Positions 1-5,861 of a stretch of DNA of 7,708 nt are shown piece after piece. Numbering within the stretch: the stretch's first letter is position 1; every line of letters starts with the position of its first letter. Under the pieces are notes generated by a model. It was not told where the DNA came from and made no database searches. It worked only from the letters and a program-made list of their open reading frames with translations. A program made the position numbers and the translations under genes. The stretch spans positions 1-7,708 of the forward strand of contig JARIDM010000102.1 in the NCBI GenBank assembly GCA_029263945.1, given 5' to 3'. Origin of the DNA: Sporosarcina sp. (GTDB lineage: Bacteria; Bacillota; Bacilli; Bacillales_A; Planococcaceae).

Positions 1-1047
1 TGGAATGAAGCTTATGAAACAACGGGCAAGGGGCTATCTTACTCGAAATGCTCTGGTCAACTAACCGCATTAAAAGGAGAGTTCGACTGGTTGAAAGAAG
101 TCGATGCACACGGCTTACAATCTTCACTTAAAGATTTAGGCGATGCTTTCACACGCTTTTTTAAGCAACAAAATCAGCGGCCACGCTTTAAAAGTAAGAA
201 GAACAATGTACAAGCTTACAAAACAAACATTGAAAAGAAAAATCAAACTCCAGAAGTAAGTATCGTCGGCAATAAGCTTAAACTCCCAAAACTCGGATGG
301 GTTAGTTTCGCGAACAGTCGAGAAATACAAGGTCGTATAGTAAACGCAACCATTAGAAAAATGTCGAGTGGTAAATACTTTGTATCGCTTTTAGCCGAAT
401 GCGAAGTTGAGCCCCATAAAAAGACAGGCTCTGCCGTTGGCATTGATTTAGGATTGTCTAGTTTTGCGATTGTTTCGGATGGAACAGTACACGCAAATCC
501 GAAACATTTCAAAGCGATTGAGAAAAAGCTTCAAAAAGAACAACGGATTCTGTCAAGACGGATGCGTCTTGCGATTAAACAGAAACGCAAACTGTCCGAG
601 GCGAAGAACTACCAAAAACAGCGTAAAAAAGTCGCACGCATTTACGAAAAAATGGTCAGTGCTCGTACAGACTACTTGCATAAAGTCTCAACAGATCTTG
701 TCAAAAACCACGACATTATCGGAATCGAAGATTTATCCGTATCTAGTATGCTTCATAACAAACACCTTGCTAAAGCAATCAGTGAAGTGTCATGGGCACA
801 GTTTCGTACAATGCTTGAATACAAAGCAGACTGGTACGGCAAGCAAGTTGTCGTTGTTGCCCGCAATTATGCGAGCAGTCAGTTATGTTCAATTTGTGAC
901 CACCAACATAAAGCTGTTAAGAATCTTGCCCTACGTGAGTGGACATGTCCATCATGTCAAACACATCACGACCGAGATCTTAATGCCAGTTTGAATCTTC
1001 GTAAAGAAGCTTTACGATTAACCGCAGGGACTGCGGAGATAGCCTAA
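1..1047 (+). CDS. tnpB: TnpB, RNA-guided endonuclease of IS200/IS605 family, 5'-partial
   Basis: The frame is open from base 1 (W-N-E-A-Y-E-T-T-G-K...), so the TTG at 91 is internal; roughly the first 40-50 codons lie upstream. Visible are 348 residues. TnpB proteins are RuvC nucleases, ancestral to Cas12, that cut DNA guided by an omega-RNA from the element's right end. All catalytic landmarks are intact: RuvC-I Asp in GIDLGL (codon 445-447), RuvC-II Glu in GIEDL (codon 727-729), the zinc finger CSIC...CPSC (Cys codons from 886 to 957), and RuvC-III Asp in DRDLNAS (codon 976-978). A long basic helical stretch lies between RuvC-I and RuvC-II. No frameshift or internal stop is seen. The gene converges on the merR gene, and the element's right end overlaps that gene's 3' end. 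Confidence 0.94.
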   Translation, partial: WNEAYETTGKGLSYSKCSGQLTALKGEFDWLKEVDAHGLQSSLKDLGDAFTRFFKQQNQRPRFKSKKNNVQAYKTNIEKKNQTPEVSIVGNKLKLPKLGWVSFANSREIQGRIVNATIRKMSSGKYFVSLLAECEVEPHKKTGSAVGIDLGLSSFAIVSDGTVHANPKHFKAIEKKLQKEQRILSRRMRLAIKQKRKLSEAKNYQKQRKKVARIYEKMVSARTDYLHKVSTDLVKNHDIIGIEDLSVSSMLHNKHLAKAISEVSWAQFRTMLEYKADWYGKQVVVVARNYASSQLCSICDHQHKAVKNLALREWTCPSCQTHHDRDLNASLNLRKEALRLTAGTAEIA

Positions 1048-1138
1048 TTCACAACTGGCGGTTACGCCGGTGTTCTTAGGAATCCACCACTTCTAAACAT
1101 CGTGAAAGTGGTGGTAGTTCAACCGAACAGAAATACGA
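960..1138 (+). ncRNA. probable omega-RNA (reRNA) with guide reading into the flank
   Basis: Known TnpB omega-RNAs overlap the 3' end of tnpB and end with a guide of about 16-20 nt copied from DNA just beyond the right end. Three hairpins lie in the right place: CCGCAG/CTGCGG (1022-1027 with 1031-1036) inside the last codons, CTGGCG/CGCCGG (1055-1060 with 1065-1070, one G-T pair), and CCACCACTT/AAGTGGTGG (1084-1092 with 1106-1114). The scaffold should stop at TCAA (1119-1122), making 1123 onward the guide. The 5' end is a guess and the 3' limit assumes a 16-nt guide; processing cannot be seen from sequence. Confidence 0.5.
1080..1122 (+). repeat. IS right-end hairpin with guide and cleavage motifs
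   Basis: GAAT (1080-1083) is followed by a perfect 9-bp stem (1084-1092 / 1106-1114, 13-nt loop), then TAGT and TCAA (1119-1122). This order of guide, hairpin and cleavage site is how TnpA recognises the right end in IS200/IS605 elements. The same bases, read on the minus strand, encode the last nine residues and the TAG stop (1093-1095) of the neighbouring merR gene. Confidence 0.75.
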
Positions 1139-1935
1139 GTCATGCAATTACTTTCGATTCCGTTAATCATAAATCCTGCCAGGTCATAGGCGTAAATTTC
1201 GCCAATTGTTTTGATCGCATGTTGTTGAATGTATTGAATTAATGCTTGATAGGCAATGCTTGAATCCCAACTACCTCTTTGAATGATGTAGAGGTATTTT
1301 CCAGCGGGTTTTTCAACATAATAGGGATTTTTATAGTTTCTATTTACCTTTGTATAGATATGTGTAATGTTCTTTGACTGTAATTGGCTGATCGCACCTA
1401 GCTGATAATCTGTATGTACATGATACTGATCGCAAATTTCTTTGTATTTACGCAGTACAGCAATCAAAATTCGATCTTCATCTTTTTGATCCTCTTGGGA
1501 AATAAAAAATTCATGTCGCGGCACTGCTAGTAAATGTTCTTTGTCGAAAAAGTCGATTTGTGGTTTTAAATCATCATTTTCATTTGCTAAACCAGCGCTC
1601 ATGTTGCGTATCGAGTTTTTGACGACGAACTGCATCTGTTCAATCTTTCTTTTTTCTTCTGCTAATGCAATTTGTTGTTCTTTCAAAGTTGAAAGGATTG
1701 CGGGAATCTTTTGATGCGCTATACATGCTTTAATTTGGGTTAACGGTGTGCCTGTTTTTTTAAACATGTTAATGGCATAGTAATCATAAAATTGTTCTGC
1801 CTCATAGTACTGATAACCATTTTCTCCGATATGTTCGGGGATTAACAGTTCAATGTCTTTGTAGTGTCTTAGTGTTTCTTTTGATGTATCACATAATTTT
1901 GCGAACTCACCAGATGACAGATAATTTTTGTGCAT
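1093..1935 (-). CDS. MerR-family regulator with GyrI-like effector-binding domain; C-terminus rewritten by IS
   Basis: A 280-aa protein from the ATG at 1935-1933, preceded by GGGGA at 1945-1941. The longer frame from 2016 is rejected because that start lies inside the gene's own promoter. Residues about 5-75 form the MerR winged helix-turn-helix (YLSSGEFAKLCDTSKETLRH, then Y-K-D-I-E-L-L-I-P and the N-G-Y-Q-Y-Y wing). A coiled coil follows at about 80-115 (STLKEQQIALAEEKRKIEQM), then a GyrI/BmrR-like ligand-binding domain from about 125 to the end, with the aromatic-rich stretch KYLYIIQRGSWDSS. It is divergent to a GNAT gene whose promoter has MerR-type geometry, so it probably activates that gene when it binds a small molecule; the ligand is unknown. 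Native coding ends at the Arg codon 1125-1123; the last nine residues (LNYHHFHDV) and the stop come from the IS right end. I cannot tell whether this harms folding. Confidence 0.85.
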   Translation of the reverse strand: MHKNYLSSGEFAKLCDTSKETLRHYKDIELLIPEHIGENGYQYYEAEQFYDYYAINMFKKTGTPLTQIKACIAHQKIPAILSTLKEQQIALAEEKRKIEQMQFVVKNSIRNMSAGLANENDDLKPQIDFFDKEHLLAVPRHEFFISQEDQKDEDRILIAVLRKYKEICDQYHVHTDYQLGAISQLQSKNITHIYTKVNRNYKNPYYVEKPAGKYLYIIQRGSWDSSIAYQALIQYIQQHAIKTIGEIYAYDLAGFMINGIESNCMTRISVRLNYHHFHDV

Positions 1936-1961
1936 ACATATCCCCATTTCATTTTTCTTGC

Positions 1962-1992
1962 TTGACTGTGTGGTTGCCACATAGATTATTAT
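1962..1992 (+). promoter_or_regulatory. MerR-type promoter of the GNAT gene, 19-bp spacer with internal dyad
   Basis: The -35 is TTGACT (1962-1967) and the -10 is TATTAT (1987-1992), with a 19-bp spacer (1968-1986). MerR-family activators work at promoters with such overlong 19-20 bp spacers, binding a dyad within the spacer and twisting the DNA. The spacer holds a perfect dyad TGTGG-TTG-CCACA (1969-1981). The downstream gene starts at 2043 with AGGAG at 2031-2035. Confidence 0.75.
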
Positions 1993-2016
1993 GAAAGATA
2001 TAAGAGAGAAACACAA
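1988..2016 (-). promoter_or_regulatory. probable promoter of the merR gene, overlapping the divergent GNAT promoter
   Basis: On the minus strand TTGTGT (2016-2011) and CATAAT (1993-1988) are separated by 17 bp. The -10 box shares bases with the -10 of the opposite promoter, so polymerase or regulator bound at one should hinder the other; this fits autorepression, common in divergent MerR pairs. Transcription would start near 1981, upstream of the ATG at 1935 and downstream of the longer ORF's ATG at 2016, supporting the shorter protein. Confidence 0.5.
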
Positions 2017-2042
2017 TAGTTAAGCTAAATAGGAGTGGTCAA

Positions 2043-2699
2043 ATGAAAGAAGTCGTCTATCGTCAATTAGAAAAAGCAGATTATCCAGTGGTTCAAAATC
2101 TCATCAGTGATGCGTTCGGTTTAGATCAATATGTAGCGGATGAAAAAATCCTCGCACTCGTTAAAAAAATGTACCTGTATTCTTGTCTTGCCGAAAAAAA
2201 GTATGATCAGGTAGCTGTATATGATGGACACATCACAGGTGTGATTATGGGCGCCAGTAAACAAGATAAAAATAAAACAGCTCAGCTGTCGATCTTAACA
2301 AATGCGCTCAAAATGGCGTATTATACGATGTTCATATGGTTTAAAACAAGAAATAAAAAAGGTGGACTTAACGAAGTTAACCGGGCATATCGTACGCTCA
2401 TTAAAGGAATAGAAACTAACTTTGACGGGGTCCTCACGTTGTTTGCTGTAAAAGATACGATGCGAGGACTTGGCATTGGAAAGGAATTACTGTTCAAGTT
2501 AAATGATTATTATTCAGAGCACGATACCCAGAGAATTTATTTGTATACGGATGATACCTGTAACTATGGATTCTATGAGCATATGGGCTTTGATCGTTTA
2601 AAAACAGAGCAAGTAACGGTTAAGCGTAGTGCGCAAGAAAAGAAAATGGATGTCTTTTTATACGGCTTATCTCCAACGAAATTGGACCAGTCCTCATGA
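2043..2699 (+). CDS. GNAT-family N-acetyltransferase
   Basis: A 218-aa protein with AGGAG seven bases before the ATG. The acetyl-CoA pyrophosphate-binding motif A is clear at residues 136-150 (V-K-D-T-M-R-G-L-G-I-G-K-E-L-L), preceded by the beta-4 strand GVLTLFAV. The C-terminal NYGFYEHMGF (174-183) is the usual GNAT motif B, whose Tyr is often the general acid. Residues 70-120 form an insert rich in Lys and aromatics that I cannot place. No signal peptide or clear membrane segment is seen. Its MerR-type promoter and the divergent regulator suggest a drug- or metabolite-induced detoxifying acetyltransferase, by analogy with MerR/acetyltransferase pairs such as bltR/bltD of Bacillus subtilis. 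The substrate cannot be read from the sequence. Confidence 0.88.
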   Translation: MKEVVYRQLEKADYPVVQNLISDAFGLDQYVADEKILALVKKMYLYSCLAEKKYDQVAVYDGHITGVIMGASKQDKNKTAQLSILTNALKMAYYTMFIWFKTRNKKGGLNEVNRAYRTLIKGIETNFDGVLTLFAVKDTMRGLGIGKELLFKLNDYYSEHDTQRIYLYTDDTCNYGFYEHMGFDRLKTEQVTVKRSAQEKKMDVFLYGLSPTKLDQSS

Positions 2700-2786
2700 A
2701 CAAAAGAAGAATAGAATCGTCATCCAGATTGAGCGACTTCTCCTGAAAATAATAAAATAAATTTCAACTAAATAGTATTGATACGT

Positions 2787-2826
2787 AACCCCTTGATATC
2801 GTTATACCTATCAAGGGTTATTTATT
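2787..2826 (+). terminator. probable intrinsic terminator after the GNAT gene
   Basis: CCCTTGATA (2790-2798) pairs with TATCAAGGG (2809-2817), with two further A-T pairs beyond one bulged C, a 10-nt loop, and TTATTTATT after the stem. The T tract is interrupted by A, so it may be leaky. It lies 88 nt after the GNAT stop. Confidence 0.65.
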
Positions 2827-2867
2827 CAGAAAAGTTGGTTTTAATCAGAAAATTCGTATGTTATGGC

Positions 2868-2896
2868 TTGACACTGTAAAGACACCCCTCTATTAT
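2868..2896 (+). promoter_or_regulatory. near-consensus sigma-A promoter, possibly for the ect operon
   Basis: TTGACA (2868-2873) and TATTAT (2891-2896) are separated by exactly 17 bp: perfect -35, five of six at -10. It is the best promoter I can find between the GNAT terminator and ectA. A start near 2903 would give an untranslated leader of about 508 nt before the ectA start codon. It could instead serve the short ORFs at 2976-3389. Confidence 0.6.
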
Positions 2897-2975
2897 GAAG
2901 ACTATATCAAAAAGACAAAATCAGTTTTACTAGCTTTAAAGATTACCCATTGTGCAGACTAACTGAATTAGTTGA

Positions 2976-3389
2976 GTGGGTGGATGGATTTTAAGTATGT
3001 GCGTACAATTCAAGATCATGAAAGTGTCTTTCAGTTCAGCGAATGATTACGATGTAAAGCTGTTTTATATAGTTGAAAAGGCGCTCTTTTTTGCACTTCT
3101 TACTGCAAGGCAAAAAATCAGCCCGTTATTACCTTATCGCTTGCTTCATCCATTGGCGATGAGAGAACCTTTAATACCCTTGCTATATCCACTAGAAATA
3201 CTACAGCGTGCAACCAAAGATGCTTCGGGTCGACGTGTTTTGGCTTGCAAACCTCAATTTGAAAACTCAATTGTTCTTTTCACACCAAGAATTTTTTACT
3301 CACTCATGAACCAAGGCATTCGTCTGTCGTTTTTACGAATTCGTCACAATGGGCATCAAGGAACAAACATCTATATTGAATATGGATGA
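2976..3389 (+). CDS. unrecognised 137-codon ORF, coding status doubtful
   Basis: I do not recognise this product. The frame opens with GTG at 2976; no convincing ribosome site precedes it or the inner ATG at 3018. It ends 21 nt before the ectA start, so it would be the first gene of the ect transcript if real. The product would be basic and Leu/Pro-rich in the middle (SPLLPYRLLHPLAMREPLIP) with no signal peptide or catalytic motif visible. Stop density in the other forward frames is also lowish, so openness alone proves little. It may be a decayed gene or a dispersed repeat. Confidence 0.2.
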   Translation: MGGWILSMCVQFKIMKVSFSSANDYDVKLFYIVEKALFFALLTARQKISPLLPYRLLHPLAMREPLIPLLYPLEILQRATKDASGRRVLACKPQFENSIVLFTPRIFYSLMNQGIRLSFLRIRHNGHQGTNIYIEYG

Positions 3390-3397
3390 ATAGACTT

Positions 3398-3403
3398 GGA
3401 GGG
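3398..3403 (+). promoter_or_regulatory. ribosome binding site that fixes the ectA TTG start
   Basis: GGAGGG lies seven bases before the TTG at 3411. The more upstream in-frame TTG at 3396 overlaps this site and cannot be the start. Confidence 0.8.
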
Positions 3404-3410
3404 AAAATTT

Positions 3411-3935
3411 TTGTCAACGGATAAAATTAGTCAAGTAGCTGTATTGGAAAGAGAAGATGAAATTCTTTTTAGAACGCCTACAGAAGAAGACGGTCAAGAG
3501 ATTTGGCAAATGATCAAAAAAACAGGTGTGCTCGATTTAAATTCTTCTTATAGTTATTTAATGTGGGCGAAATTTTTTGATGAAACAAGTGTGATTGCGG
3601 AGTCTGATGGTCAGGCAGTTGGTTTTATTTCAGGATTTATTCAGCCAAAAAAGCCAGATACAATTTTCATTTGGCAAGTAGCCGTCGATGAATCAGCCAG
3701 AGGAAAAGGGCTTGCTTCACGTATGCTGCAAGACATTCTTCATAAAGTATCGTGTCGGAATATTCGGTATTTGGAAGCGACAATTAGCCCATCAAACAAA
3801 GCATCGCAAGCACTTTTTAAAAAGTTAGCAAGGGACCTAAAAACGTCTTGTGAAATCACAGGATGTTTTACGGAAGACCAATTCCCAGGCGAGGGACATG
3901 AGTCAGAATCGCTCTTTAGAATTGGCCCGTTTTAA
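3411..3935 (+). CDS. ectA: L-2,4-diaminobutyrate N-gamma-acetyltransferase (EctA)
   Basis: Second step of ectoine synthesis: acetyl-CoA plus L-2,4-diaminobutyrate gives N-gamma-acetyl-diaminobutyrate, in the cytoplasm. The 174-aa length fits the family. Family marks from the TTG start: LDLNSSYSYL at 41-50, the acetyl-CoA loop in WQVAVDESARGKGLASRML (89-106, with RGKGLA at 97-102), and EATISPSNKAS at 122-132. The last two are the GNAT fold; the first and third are specific to EctA. The start is TTG, not ATG, with GGAGGG seven bases upstream; this weak codon may hold EctA below EctB and EctC. It is first of ectABC, 83 bp before ectB, in the usual order. Confidence in function is high because all three genes match. 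Confidence 0.96.
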   Translation: MSTDKISQVAVLEREDEILFRTPTEEDGQEIWQMIKKTGVLDLNSSYSYLMWAKFFDETSVIAESDGQAVGFISGFIQPKKPDTIFIWQVAVDESARGKGLASRMLQDILHKVSCRNIRYLEATISPSNKASQALFKKLARDLKTSCEITGCFTEDQFPGEGHESESLFRIGPF

Positions 3936-4018
3936 TCGGTTTAAAGGTATTGAAAATGAATTTAAAAAACGTGAAATAAATACAAATTGAACGTAAAAAA
4001 TGGAGGAATGTAAAACCA

Positions 4019-5299
4019 ATGGTTACAACAAAAGAACAAAATTCGATGGAAACATTTGAAAAGCATGAGTCACAAGTGAGAAGTTATAGTCGTAGTTTTC
4101 CTAAAGTCTTTCATAAAGCAAAAGGATATAAAATTTGGGATACAGACGGCAAGGAGTATATTGACTTCTTTGCAGGTGCAGGTGCTTTAAATTACGGTCA
4201 TAATAACGACAAGATGAAAGAAAAAATTGTCGAGTATATTATGGAAGATGGGATTAGCCATAGTTTAGATATGGGGACTGTCGTCCGTGGAAAGTTTCTA
4301 GAGAAATTCAGTGACGTTATTTTAAAACCGAGAAAACTCGATTATAAAGTAATGTTCCCTGGACCAACAGGCACGAATACTGTTGAAAGTGCATTAAAAA
4401 TCGCTCGAAAAGTGACAGGGCGTACAAACATTGTAAGTTTTACCAATGCATTTCATGGGATGACACTCGGTTCATTGTCAGTTACAGGTAACTCATTTAA
4501 CCGCGATGGTGCAGGCGTTCCATTAAATAATACAGTTGCGATGCCTTACGATACGTTTATGGAGGACCATAGCTCGATTGACTATTTTAAACAGTACCTT
4601 TCAAATACAGGGAGTGGTTTAGATTTACCCGCTGCTGTTATTTTAGAGACGGTACAAGGTGAAGGCGGTATTAACGCTGCGAGCTTTGAGTGGTTACAAG
4701 AGATTGAAAAGTTGTGCCGTCGTTATGAGATGTTGCTCATTATCGATGATGTCCAGGCAGGTTGTGGACGTACGGGTACGTTCTTTAGTTTTGAACCAGC
4801 GGGTATTGAGCCAGACATCGTTTGTTTATCTAAGTCAATTGGCGGTTACGGTTTACCAATGGCCATTACACTCATCAAACCGAAGTACGATGTATGGGGA
4901 CCTGGTGAACACAATGGTACTTTCCGTGGAAATAGCATGGCTATAGTGGCTGCAACAGAAGCGCTCTCTTACTGGGAAAATAACGATTTAGCAGATTCTG
5001 TAAAAGAAAAGTCAAAAGTAATTCAAGCACGATTTGAAAAAATCGTTCGAGATTATCCAGAACTAAAAGGCACAACACGTGGACGCGGATTTATGCGCGG
5101 CATTGCTTGTGGTGAAGGAAAAGAAGACTATGCAGGTAAAATTTGTGAGACAGCATTTGAAAAAGGACTCATTATTGAAACGGCAGGACCAAGTAGTGAA
5201 GTCGTAAAATTCCTTGGTGCGCTTACGATCGATCATGAAGGACTTAACAAAGGGCTAGATATTTTAGAAGAAGCAATTGAAGAAGTGCTCAATCACTAA
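4019..5299 (+). CDS. ectB: L-2,4-diaminobutyrate:2-oxoglutarate transaminase (EctB)
   Basis: First committed step of ectoine synthesis: moves an amino group from glutamate to L-aspartate-beta-semialdehyde, giving diaminobutyrate. A class III PLP-dependent aminotransferase of 426 aa, the normal length. Visible are the PLP phosphate loop GPTGTN (115-120), FTNAFHGMTLGSL (141-153) with the ring-stacking aromatic and His, the PLP-ring Asp in IIDDVQAGCGRTG (241-253), the Schiff-base lysine Lys272 in LSKSIGGYGLP, and NGTFRGN (299-305). The GGAGG at 4002-4006 is 12 bases from the ATG, rather far. The inner ATG at 4046 (METFEKHESQVRSYSRSFP) matches where most EctB proteins begin, so it is an alternative start, though it has no ribosome site of its own. 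The gene for ectC follows after 24 bp. Confidence 0.97.
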   Translation: MVTTKEQNSMETFEKHESQVRSYSRSFPKVFHKAKGYKIWDTDGKEYIDFFAGAGALNYGHNNDKMKEKIVEYIMEDGISHSLDMGTVVRGKFLEKFSDVILKPRKLDYKVMFPGPTGTNTVESALKIARKVTGRTNIVSFTNAFHGMTLGSLSVTGNSFNRDGAGVPLNNTVAMPYDTFMEDHSSIDYFKQYLSNTGSGLDLPAAVILETVQGEGGINAASFEWLQEIEKLCRRYEMLLIIDDVQAGCGRTGTFFSFEPAGIEPDIVCLSKSIGGYGLPMAITLIKPKYDVWGPGEHNGTFRGNSMAIVAATEALSYWENNDLADSVKEKSKVIQARFEKIVRDYPELKGTTRGRGFMRGIACGEGKEDYAGKICETAFEKGLIIETAGPSSEVVKFLGALTIDHEGLNKGLDILEEAIEEVLNH

Positions 5300-5323
5300 T
5301 TGTAACTATAGGAGAGATAGAAA

Positions 5324-5713
5324 ATGATTGTACGAACACTTGATGAAATTATCGGTTCAGAAAATGAAACGAAATCAGAAACGTGGGCAAGCCGACGCTT
5401 TCTATTAAAGAAAGATGGAATGGGTTTTTCGTTTCATGAAACGATTATTTATGCTGGAACTGAAACGCATATTCATTACCAGAACCACCTAGAAGCAGTC
5501 TACTGTGTAGGGGGCGACGGGGAAATTGAAACGGTCGCAGACGGCAAAATCTACCCACTTAAAGACGGTACGATGTACGCCTTGAATGAAAATGACGAGC
5601 ACTATCTACGCGGCGGATCAAAAGACATGCGCATGATTTGTGTCTTTAATCCACCAATTGTAGGAACCGAAACACATGATGAAAATGGGGTTTACCCATT
5701 AATCGAAGACTAA
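5324..5713 (+). CDS. ectC: L-ectoine synthase (EctC)
   Basis: Last step: cyclises N-gamma-acetyl-diaminobutyrate to ectoine with loss of water. The 129-aa cupin has the expected length. The iron-binding residues known from Paenibacillus lautus EctC (Glu57, Tyr85, His93) are all at the same numbers here: Glu57 in NHLEAVYCVGG, Tyr85 in TMYALNENDEHYL and His93 in the same stretch. Trp21 and Arg25 near the substrate pocket, and Thr40, Tyr52 and His55, are also kept. AGGAGAG lies seven bases before the ATG. It closes the operon and is followed 13 bp later by a strong terminator. No ectD (ectoine hydroxylase) or dedicated aspartokinase follows, so the locus should make ectoine, not hydroxyectoine. 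Confidence 0.97.
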   Translation: MIVRTLDEIIGSENETKSETWASRRFLLKKDGMGFSFHETIIYAGTETHIHYQNHLEAVYCVGGDGEIETVADGKIYPLKDGTMYALNENDEHYLRGGSKDMRMICVFNPPIVGTETHDENGVYPLIED

Positions 5714-5726
5714 GCGAATCACGTAG

Positions 5727-5758
5727 AACCCCTTCAACTTTGGTTGAAGGGGTTTTTT
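5727..5758 (+). terminator. strong intrinsic terminator of ectABC
   Basis: AACCCCTTCAAC (5727-5738) pairs perfectly with GTTGAAGGGGTT (5743-5754) around a TTTG loop, and the stem runs into six T (5753-5758). On the minus strand no T tract follows the stem, so it should work mainly for ectABC. Confidence 0.92.
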
Positions 5759-5861
5759 AGACGTAACCAAGTAAGAAGGAAGGTAAGAGGCATCTGAGGT
5801 GTAGGGGTGGTTAAGTAGTTTAATCATCTTCATTATATTTTGTGCATACGTAGAATATAGA
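5759..5861. other. short intergenic stretch between convergent transcripts
   Basis: It separates the ectABC terminator from the end of the minus-strand lipase operon. I see no RNA gene and no clear terminator for the minus-strand operon. A 65-codon minus-strand frame crosses it but reads through the ectC terminator and is not believable as a gene. Confidence 0.4.

Larger units (their letters stand above)
1..1122 (+). mobile_element. IS200/IS605-family element, distal part (tnpB plus right end)
   Basis: The window opens inside the element, so its left end and any tnpA lie outside the view. What is seen is the tnpB reading frame followed by a typical subterminal right-end structure: GAAT at 1080-1083, a 9-bp hairpin (1084-1092 pairing with 1106-1114), then TCAA at 1119-1122. 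In the family model (IS608), GAAT just 5' of the hairpin is the right guide and TCAA is the right cleavage site, so I place the end after 1122. These elements make no target duplication and no terminal inverted repeats, and none are seen at this end. Whether the element is mobile depends on a tnpA here or elsewhere in the genome. Confidence 0.8.
2827..3397 (+). other. long leader/intergenic stretch before ectA, no recognised gene
   Basis: Besides the promoter at 2868 it holds a 20-codon ORF at 2984-3046 (MDFKYVRTIQDHESVFQFSE) with only a poor ribosome site; its wording resembles the N-terminus of a GNAT protein, so it may be a gene remnant. At 3087-3094 and 3110-3117 there is an inverted repeat TTTTTTGC/GCAAAAAA with a nested alternative TTGCA/TGCAA. 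I find no sigma-B-like promoter and no good -35/-10 pair in the 150 nt before ectA. Osmotic control of ectABC is known in related bacilli, so the control site is expected in this stretch. Confidence 0.4.

Noticed and set aside
136..512. Two minus-strand frames within tnpB
   Set aside because: Antisense shadows of tnpB with no ribosome site or motif.
464..994. 176-codon frame inside tnpB
   Set aside because: Overlaps the clearly conserved RuvC and zinc-finger coding frame; Cys/Thr/Arg-rich shadow with no recognisable motif.
1084..1114. Right-end hairpin as an intrinsic terminator for merR or tnpB
   Set aside because: No T tract follows the stem on either strand; the GAAT/TCAA context fits an IS end instead.
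1936..2016. Longer merR frame beginning at ATG 2016
   Set aside because: It would begin within the -35 of the gene's own promoter, has no ribosome site, and adds a hydrophobic leader unlike MerR proteins; the HTH begins just after ATG 1935.
2868..2896. Second MerR-controlled promoter, because its flanks (GCTTGAC... ATTATGAA) resemble the GNAT promoter
   Set aside because: The spacer is a normal 17 bp and lacks the TGTGG/CCACA dyad; the likeness is mostly the shared consensus boxes.
4659..4946. 95-codon frame inside ectB
   Set aside because: Lies within the highly conserved PLP-binding part of EctB; out-of-frame shadow.
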